Source: Ophiosphaerella korrae (lineage: Eukaryota; Ascomycota; Dothideomycetes; Pleosporales; Phaeosphaeriaceae). Taken from it: a DNA stretch of 16,449 bases. This document shows positions 10,430 to 16,449 of this stretch, one piece after another (the first letter of the stretch is position 1; each line of letters begins with the position of its first letter). The stretch lies in NCBI GenBank assembly GCA_028456385.1, contig JALNQF010000698.1:1-16449 (forward strand), read 5' to 3'. The notes below the pieces were generated by a model, which saw only the letters and a list, made by a program, of their open reading frames with translations, was not told the origin of the DNA and made no database searches. Both the position numbers and the translations under genes were made by a program.

Positions 10430-10720
10430 TATTAAAGAAAGAAAGTATAATTAATAATTAATAGTAAAGCTATAAAGAACTTTATATTAAAGAAGTTTAT
10501 AGAAAACTAAGGAATAACCTATACTACAAAGAAGTACCCTTAACAACTAAGTACGATTAAAGGAAAACTATTCTAGGAACCTATAAGGTTCGAGACAACA
10601 CCCTCTACGCTAGAACTAGAAGGGATAATAATTAAGAATATAGTTATAGATATAACAATAATTAATAATAAACAAGATATAATACTAGGAATACTATAGT
10701 TATAAATAACTAACCTAAGA
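10430..10720 (+). other. Aspartic protease domain, active site lost
   Basis: Frame 2. The active-site triplet expected as Asp-Ser-Gly-Ala now reads Asn-Ser-Lys-Ala at 10460-10471, needing only G>A changes. It is followed by KNFILKKFIEN, a normal sequence after the protease site, and by a QDIILGIL segment near 10675-10698 that matches the second conserved protease motif (ILG). Confidence 0.85.
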
Positions 10721-10929
10721 ATTAATTAGAGAATAGAGAAAATTAGCTACTTTAAGAAAGAAATATTAAAAGCTAATATAGCTATATATAAAGGAGAATT
10801 CCTAGAAGAATATAAGAAATAGGAAAAATAGCTTATAGAACCTAAAGATTACCTTCTAGAATATTAACTATAGGACTTAGCAATAGATCTAAAAGAAGAT
10901 AAAGACGTAAGATAGAGCCTAGTTTATAG

Positions 10930-11570
10930 AAAAATAGAAGAAAAATCTAAGATTAAACGAACGTTTATTAAAAACGCACTAAAGAAAGGATAGATATAGG
11001 AATCTAAATCCTTAGTAGTACATAGACTTATATTTATAGACAAAAAGAGAATAAATAATAAAAGACCTTACGTAGACTTTAGAAAAACTAACGCAATTAT
11101 AAGTAAAAACTAATATCTCTTACTATAAATAGACGTAATACAAGACAGACTATAGAAAGTAAAAATCTTTATTAAACTAGACATCTAAAACGCCTACTAC
11201 TAGATTAGAATTAAGAAAGGCGATAAATAGAAAATAGCGTTTAGAACACAATATAGACTATATAACTACCTAGTTATACCCTTTAGCTTAATAAACGAAC
11301 TAGTAGCCTTCTAAGAAAGAATAAATATAGTACTAAGAGAGTACTTAGATATATTTACATTTATATACCTAGATAATATCCTTATATTCTTAGAAATAGA
11401 AGAAGAACACGTGCAGCATATACACAAAGTACTAGAAAAACTAGTAGAAAATAAAATATTTCTTAAAATAAGAAAATGCGAATTCTATACAAAGGAAATA
11501 GACTTCCTTAGATTTATTATTGAACTAGGAAAAATCAAGATTAATCTAGAAAAAATTAGATTAATTAACG
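10930..11570 (+). other. Gypsy reverse transcriptase, catalytic motif damaged
   Basis: Clear motifs in order in frame 2: RPYVDFRKTNA near 11063-11095, then IFIKLDI at about 11167-11187, FRTQYRLYNYLVIPFSL near 11240-11290, the catalytic YLDN at 11366-11377 in place of YLDD (second Asp to Asn, G>A), the VQHIHKVLEKL helix near 11413-11445, and KCEFYTKEIDFLRFII after it. The enzyme cannot work with this motif. Confidence 0.95.
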
Positions 11571-11679
11571 AATAGCTAATACCTAAAAACCTAAAGGAAG
11601 TACAATAATTTTATAGCCTAGCTAACTTTTATAGAAAGTTAATAGTAAGATAGTCTAAAGATATAGAACTAATAACAAG

Positions 11680-12160
11680 GCTTATAAAAAAAGATATACT
11701 ATTTAAATAGATAAAGGAATGCGATAAAGTATTTAAGAAGATTAAAAAGAAGTTTATAGAAAACCTAGTTATTAGAATATACAACCTAGACCTACTAGTA
11801 ATAGTAAAAATAGACGTATCTAATTTAGTCTATAGAATAGCACTAATACAAGAAGACCTAAAGACTAAGAAAGAATATTTAGTTAAATACTTCTCTAAGA
11901 AAATAAAGCTAGTAGAACTTAACTATCTAATTTATAATAAAGAGATACTAGTAATCTATAAAGTATTTAAATAATAGAGAGTATACCTACAAAGAGTAAA
12001 ACACTAAACAAAGGTTTATATAGACTATAAGAATCTTATAGGATTTATACTAAATAAAGAACTAATATAATAATATACAAGATAGTAAGAATTCCTATTA
12101 ATATTTAATATAGAAATTATACATACAAAAGAGAAAGATAACTAATTTGTAGACGCCTTT
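11680..12160 (+). other. Gypsy RNase H domain
   Basis: Follows reverse transcriptase in frame 2. KIDVSN near 11808-11826 holds the first catalytic Asp; YFSKKIKLVELNYLIYNKE (about 11889-11945) is the conserved middle segment with its Glu. VDAFSRRLD near 12150-12177 closes the domain, matching the usual V-A-D-A-L-S-R type end. Confidence 0.85.
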
Positions 12161-12369
12161 AGTAGAAGACTAGACTTATAGAAAGAAGTAAGCGCTACTA
12201 GTATAGTTCTAGTTAAAAACAAAGAAGGATATTTAGTCCTAAATACACCTAAAATAGCTGTAATACTTTAAAGAAAGAGTAGCGAGCTAGACGAATAGAT
12301 TTAGGAAGAAACAAGAAAAGCCCTTAAAGAGATAGAAAAACTTAAGATTAAAGAAAGTCTTGCAAAAGC

Positions 12370-13300
12370 CTATAGAAGAACGTATATTCTAGGAAAAATA
12401 TAAAGAGAATTTATATAATAGTTCTATAAACTACTAGTATATAGATATTAAGGAATTAACAAAATACTAGATAGACTACTAAGAGATTATTATATCCTAA
12501 GAGTAAGACAACTAGTAATAGAAGTACTACAAGATTATATAGAATACTAAAGAAATAAGTATAGTAGACACGTACTATATAAGAAGCTATAACTAGTAGA
12601 AGTACTAGAATAACTATAAAGAGTTATTACAATAGATTTTATTACAAAACTACCTAAGTTAAAAGACCTAATATTAGGAGTTAAGTATAATAGAATCCTA
12701 ATAATAGTAGATAAACTTACAAAGTACTTATACTTTAGACTATATAAGGAGAAAAGTAGGATAGAAGTTGCTATACACTAGGTTCTAGGAACTATAATTA
12801 GTTAATATAGACTACTAGACAAGATTATTATAGATAGAGATGTAAGATTTATATTAAAACTATAGGGAACGATAATAGTATAATTAGGAATTAAATACAT
12901 AATATCTACTATATACTACTTATAAATAGATAGACAATTAGAAAGAATAAACTAAATAGTAGAATAGTACCTAAGATACTACCTTAACTACAACTAGAAC
13001 AATTAGGTATAGTTACTACCTATAGCATAGTTAGTATACAACAGCGCAAAGAATAAGATAATAGGAGTATTACTCTTCTTTATAAACTATAGATTTAACC
13101 CTAGTATATATAGAATACTAAGACTAGAGATATCTTAGTTCCTAAAAAGAGAAAACTTTACTAATAGACTTAAAGATATACACGAGCAATTAAGATAGGA
13201 TATAGAATTCCTATATAATCAAATAGTAAAGTACTATAACAAGAAATATAAAGAGAGACCCTAATTTAGAAAGGGAGAAAAAGTATAGTTAGTATAGAAA
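12370..13300 (+). other. Gypsy integrase, zinc ligands replaced by Tyr
   Basis: The N-terminal HHCC zinc site has both His and both Cys changed to Tyr (codons at 12440, 12446, 12536 and 12545), each one C>T or G>A step. The catalytic core keeps Asp at 12635-12637 (ITIDFITKLPKLKD), Asp at 12833-12835 (IIIDR) and Glu at 12941-12943 (RQLERIN). A C-terminal region leads into the chromodomain. Confidence 0.92.
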
Positions 13301-13513
13301 AATATTAAGAGTAAGAGACTAAGCTTAAAATTAGACTACGTTAAGATAGGACTATACAAAATTAAGAAAGAAGTTACGCTAGTTATATTTAAACTAAAGC
13401 TACTAAATAAAATAAGGATACACTTAACTTTCTACGTAGTACTACTCGAGACAGTACTATAAAACGTAGAACTACTAGTGTACAAAGTAGACACGTATAG
13501 AGAATAAGAAGAA

Positions 13514-13669
13514 TAGGAAGTTAAAGAAATCCTAGTACACTAGTTCCGTAATAGCAAGAACTACTATCTAGTAAGATAGATAGGTATAGACGAAAAAGGA
13601 CAACTATAGGAAGAAATATAGGAACTAGAGGACAACTTTAATTACCTTAAGAAACTAGAGGAGTTCTAA
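13514..13669 (+). other. C-terminal chromodomain
   Basis: Frame 2. The order EVKEILVH, FRNSKNYYLVR, then a stop at 13577-13579 where the aromatic Trp is expected, IGIDEKG, a second TAG at 13609-13611 where Trp or Gln is expected, and ELEDNFNYLKKLEEF matches the chromodomain fold. In chromoviruses this domain reads methylated histone H3 to steer integration. Removal of at least one aromatic cage-type residue by RIP would prevent binding. Confidence 0.9.
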
Positions 13670-14160
13670 AGTTAAAACCCTCTAGAACGCCTCGTAGCAA
13701 GTCGAGAAAACTAACAATACTACTGCTAGATAGAGAGGTAATAGGAGCGCCTAATATAATAGGAGCTAGAGTAGCCTCTACTGTATTGTCTAAATCTAAT
13801 TCAGCCTCTAAGGCACGAGACTATTTAGACAACTTAGCGTTATTATAAGCCTTTATCTTATAAAGACGCTTAATATAAGAATAAAGCTCTACTAGCTTAT
13901 AAAAAGTTAACTTATACTTAGCTTTAGCTATAGCGAGCTATAACGATAATTACACTTAAGCCCTATTAACGGCTCGCCCTATATAACTTAGTAGAAGGAG
14001 ACTATATAGAAATTAAACACTTATACTCTATAAGTAAAACCTTAGAAGAAATGCACTTATACTAAATATTAGCGAGGATATACTTGTTATAGTGTTTACT
14101 ATTATTTAAAGATATAAGATAAGTAAGACCTAATTTAGCATAATAATAATAAGAGAACAT
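13647..14160 (-). pseudogene. Antisense Cys-rich accessory frame between pol and 3' LTR
   Basis: On the minus strand an ATG at 14160-14158 opens MFSYYYYAKLGLTYLIS, followed by HYNKYILANI, a TAG, then YKC. Changing Tyr back to Cys where RIP allows gives two Cys-pair clusters of the C-x2-C, C-x2-C...C kind. A later segment in another minus frame (about 13910-13690) reads KLVELYSYIKRLYKIKAYN, then LEAELDLDNTVEATLAPI and a Ser-rich end, which looks like a basic helical region plus acidic tail. The two parts are in different frames, so an indel lies somewhere near 13950-14050, or one part is chance. Fungal gypsy elements and hypothetical proteins of this shape (Cys cluster, helical basic region) are known to me in general terms; I cannot name the family surely. 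It overlaps the 3' end of pol, convergently. Confidence 0.4.
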
Positions 14161-14322
14161 CTTAACCCTATTGCGAACAATATAAGTAATAAGGAGAAGT
14201 TTATTACGCTAAGACTAAGATAGTATAGAGAGTAATAAAGAACTAAGGATTAATAAAGATATAGGATTAATAACCTTAGCACTAGTATAGAGAAATAAGG
14301 GGCTACGTAGAAGAGGGAATAG
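14161..14322 (+). other. 3' untranslated part of the gypsy element with polypurine tract
   Basis: No gene seen. The last bases before the 3' LTR (aagagggaatag, 14311-14322) are almost all purine and fit the polypurine tract that primes plus-strand DNA. A short direct repeat, aggattaataa (14247-14257) and again ggattaataa (14262-14271), lies upstream. Confidence 0.6.
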
Positions 14323-14727
14323 TGTTATAGTAGTAATAAGAGAAACTAAGATAGAACTAATTAGTCTACGCTTAGCTACTAACAAAGTATAAGATAAGTA
14401 GGGTAACAACCTATAAGATAATAAGTCTAACTAGAAAGCTAATTACAATATAGACACGTAATAAATTTGTAAATTCGCGATCTTAGCAAATACGAAGCAA
14501 CGAAGCCGCTAAGATATTATTACTATATAGTTAGTAGCAATGCGTATTATTAGGATAGCATTAGCAATTTAATTATTAACTACGAGTAACAATACAAAGA
14601 CAGTTGCAAAACATCTTCTATTATTTATAGCTTATTGTAGATTATAATACGAGCTTTTACTATTACCTTACAATCTACTAATACCTATCTAGGCTATTAG
14701 GAAGTCGACCCTAGTAAGCTAGTAACA
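14323..14727 (+). repeat. 3' LTR of the gypsy element (405 bp)
   Basis: Begins tgtta and ends taaca. It has about 26 differences from the 5' LTR: 25 transitions and one transversion (cttagct here, cttcgct in the other). About 20 of the transitions have the T or A state here, so this copy is the more heavily RIP-mutated. Confidence 0.96.
14480..14515 (+). promoter_or_regulatory. Hairpin in the 3' LTR, copy of 7937-7972
   Basis: The same perfect 8-bp stem (14480-14487 with 14508-14515) and 20-base loop as in the 5' LTR, with one loop base changed by C>T. Confidence 0.45.
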
Positions 14728-14732
14728 CTAGG
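14728..14732 (+). repeat. Target site duplication, right copy
   Basis: ctagg directly after the 3' LTR, identical to 7775-7779. Confidence 0.93.
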
Positions 14733-16449
14733 GGGTAGAGCTTTACGTAATACTAAAAGCTAGGCTAGCTAGCTAGCTATCTTAGTAGAATAAAGAGTAG
14801 ACCCTATATAGGTAGTAAGCTTAGCTAGCAAACTATATAGAATCTATATAGAGTAACCTAAGCTTAGTAGCCTTTAAACTCTAGAGTAAATACCTAAACC
14901 TAGAGGAGTTTAGTATATAGGTGCTAATATTAATTATAGAAATTAATATAGCGAAGTATCTAAAAGCTCCTAGGAATTACAATTAACTAGAGAAGCGAGC
15001 GCCTTAGAGTAGCTAATAGATAAGAGTTCGACTTATTAAATAGCTACTTATTAAACTACCTCTCTTTAAGTAGCTATAGCTTCTATAGCTCTAAATAAAG
15101 TAGATACTATCTTTTATTAAGTAGCTGCATCTTATATAGCTCTAAATAATATAGTTAGAGCTTATTAGTAGCGTACACGCTAGTAATAGCTAGCGCTAAC
15201 GTAATTAAGCTAAAGACTCTAAAATAATAAGCTAGACAATAGCGCTAGAAGCTTAAGCGCTTACTTATTATTATATAAACCTAAGTAGAGTAAATAGAGT
15301 AGTATACTAGACGAGCTACTCTTACAAGTACTAATAGACTATAACCTAAATATAGAGCTTGCTGTAGTAAACGCTATAATTATAGTAGCTACTTAGCTTA
15401 AGCTATAACTATAAGCTTATCTATATTAAGATAAGCTCTTGCTACTACTACAAAATTAGAAGCACTTATATATATACTTATATAGGTAGCTCTTTAAATA
15501 AGTAGCTTAGAAAGAGATTAATACGCTACTAGTAGCTAGCACCTAGGAGGAGATAGAGCGCTTATAATTAAGCAATTAGCTACTACCTCTAAAGTAGGTT
15601 TTTATATATAAACTTAACTAAGATAGCTACTTTCTTAAGTATAAAGCTTAGATTGTAGTGCGTAGAGACCTCTAAATAATTAATTTAATACAATTAACTT
15701 ACGCTACTACGTTAGCAGCGCGCTCGTTTTAAACTATAATAGCGATTATAGCTAAGTTTAACCTAGAAGTAGCTTAGTATAACGTTATTAGAGCTTTCCT
15801 CTATATATATAGAGATTATTAACTAGTAGTTATCTATAAGCTCTTAGATAGGTTTAAAGTAGCTAGTAAGTACGTTAAGCTTAATTAAGCGCTATATAGC
15901 CTTAAAGACTTACTACTCCTCTAGTATAAGGAGCTCTTAAGAACGCTTAAATAAGCTAGTCTTATAGTCTTAAAAGAAGAGCTATACTTATTCTATAATA
16001 AAGAGCGTAAAATACTCTTTCTCTTCTACGTTAACAATATATTAGTAATATATTACAAAATCTACTAATTAGAAGCTCGCTAAATTATTAAGAGAATTAA
16101 ACAAGCCTATAATATAGAAGATAAAGGCCTAGTAAGCTAGTTCCTAGGCGTACGAGTAATATAGAGTTAGCTAGATAAGACTATTACGCTCGTTTACGAT
16201 AAGTATATTAATAAGATAGTAAAAAAGTTCGATCTTGCAAGCTCTATAAGCTTTCTAGTAACTCTATTACTAGTAGAGGAGCTATAGCTAAGTAAAGGAG
16301 AGGCCTTAAAGCGTAAAATCAAGGACTACTAGGAGTAAGTAGGATCTATCTTGTATATAGTAATAATAGTGCAACTAGACGTTATATTTATAGCTACTAA
16401 GCTCTCTTAATATCTTATAAATCTAAGCTAAAAGTATCTTAAAGTAGTA
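14733..16449 (+). pseudogene. Copia reverse transcriptase part of the split gag-pol, cut by window end
   Basis: Continues the copia frame, now in frame 1, which is exactly the shift expected from the 6953 inserted bases. From 14733 to about 15540 it is a linker rich in Ala, Leu and Ser. Reverse transcriptase starts at about 15596 with VFIYKLN, then LKYKA and IVVRRDL. It goes on with a TTLAARSF segment at about 15708-15731, LYSLKDLLLL near 15892-15921 and the catalytic YVNN at 16027-16038, where copia elements have YVDD; both Asp are now Asn by G>A. Downstream FLGVRVI, YDKYINKIVKKF and a final IATKLS run match the later part of copia reverse transcriptase. Stops are TAG/TAA only. RNase H and the 3' LTR lie outside the window. 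Confidence 0.93.

Larger units (their letters stand above)
8246..13669 (+). pseudogene. Gypsy gag-pol, single frame of 1808 codons, RIP-killed
   Basis: Polyprotein of a chromovirus: Gag, two zinc knuckles, protease, reverse transcriptase, RNase H, integrase and chromodomain, all in frame 2 with no frameshift that I could find. The start is chosen at ATA 8246-8248, which fits an ATG>ATA RIP change followed by a Gag-like sequence; frame 2 is open slightly further upstream, so other starts are possible. The end is TAA at 13667-13669 or the TAA six bases later. In-frame stops are TAG and TAA only, at positions where Gln or Trp is expected, for example the chromodomain Trp at 13577-13579. A long linker (about 9290-10430) between the zinc knuckles and protease is unrecognised. 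Because Gag and Pol share one frame, the ancestor probably made one polyprotein, unless one of the many TAG/TAA codons was an original stop. Confidence 0.93.
7780..14727 (+). mobile_element. Complete nested Ty3/gypsy chromodomain retrotransposon (chromovirus), 6948 bp
   Basis: Two 405-bp LTRs enclose one gag-pol frame with the gypsy order: Gag, zinc knuckles, protease, reverse transcriptase, RNase H, integrase, chromodomain. Perfect 5-bp ctagg duplications flank it. The terminal chromodomain places it among the chromoviruses, which are thought to integrate by reading histone marks of silent chromatin; that fits landing inside another transposon. It is inserted plus-strand in the copia pol gene between integrase and reverse transcriptase. 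A minus-strand Cys-rich frame lies in the 3' part. All parts are RIP-mutated, the LTRs and 5' leader least. Structure is complete, coding capacity is lost. Confidence 0.96.
4563..16449 (+). mobile_element. Ty1/copia LTR retrotransposon, interrupted and cut by the window end
   Basis: A plus-strand copia element recognised by domain order: Gag, protease, GAG-pre-integrase, integrase, then reverse transcriptase, the order that separates copia from gypsy. It is split by a gypsy element inserted at 7779. The right part resumes at 14733 and ends at the window edge inside or just past reverse transcriptase; RNase H and the 3' LTR are outside. The left limit is uncertain (4563 if the LTR call is right, otherwise before about 4982). 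All coding parts share one frame once the insertion is removed, with no indel seen. It is dead: stops throughout and altered catalytic residues. Confidence 0.9.

Noticed and set aside
14215..14409. A 64-codon ATG-to-stop open stretch on the minus strand
   Set aside because: It crosses the boundary between the gypsy 3' untranslated part and the 3' LTR, has low-complexity hydrophobic content and lies in a RIP-mutated region. It is a chance opening, not a gene.
1..16449. Alternative genetic code in which TAG and TAA mean Gln
   Set aside because: Many stops sit where Trp is expected (for example 13577-13579 in the chromodomain), catalytic residues are also lost, and His/Cys to Tyr changes are frequent. 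RIP explains all of these; a changed code explains only some.
1..16449. Simply an AT-rich genome or mitochondrial DNA
   Set aside because: The bias is dinucleotide-specific (CpA/TpG removed, CpT and CpG kept), and the content is nuclear LTR retrotransposons.

Overview
The window is a decayed, transposon-filled stretch of a filamentous ascomycete (Pezizomycotina) genome that has been through very heavy repeat-induced point mutation (RIP). The direct sign is dinucleotide use. TpA is everywhere, while CpA and TpG are nearly gone; the first 180 bases contain neither. CpT/ApG and CpG survive. Every conserved reading frame carries TAG/TAA exactly where CAG, CAA or TGG codons are expected, and also shows His>Tyr, Cys>Tyr, Asp>Asn, Glu>Lys and Met>Ile changes. 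I found no intact gene and no RNA gene.

Layout. (1) 1-2852: remnant of one long plus-strand frame (frame 3) of unknown function, Pro/Ser/Thr/Arg-rich in its first half if RIP is allowed for, with a G-rich island at 1372-1512. (2) 2853-4864: about 2 kb bounded by inverted repeats of 164 and 165 bp, holding a second unrecognised plus-strand frame with a poly-Thr tract and a former Cys cluster. (3) About 4563/4865 to the window end: a Ty1/copia LTR retrotransposon on the plus strand with gag, protease and integrase up to 7779. It is interrupted, resumes at 14733 with reverse transcriptase, and runs off the right edge. (4) 7780-14727: a complete, nested Ty3/gypsy chromodomain retrotransposon (chromovirus) of 6948 bp. 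It has two 405-bp LTRs with TGTTA...TAACA ends (the left one now TATTA) and a perfect 5-bp target duplication, ctagg. Its single gag-pol frame (8246-13669, 1808 codons, no indel seen) encodes Gag, two zinc knuckles, protease, reverse transcriptase, RNase H, integrase and a C-terminal chromodomain. A decayed minus-strand Cys-rich frame sits between pol and the 3' LTR.

Order of events. The copia element inserted first. The gypsy element then landed in the copia pol gene between integrase and reverse transcriptase. Removing the gypsy element plus one target copy (6953 bp) rejoins the copia frame exactly. RIP then struck everything, changing catalytic residues in both elements and leaving stops throughout. 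The two gypsy LTRs differ at about 26 of 405 positions, all but one of them transitions, which fits RIP rather than ordinary ageing. Nothing here looks like a working cellular system. The items of most interest are the nested structure, the antisense Cys-rich frame, the inverted-repeat unit and the long unidentified frame at the left.
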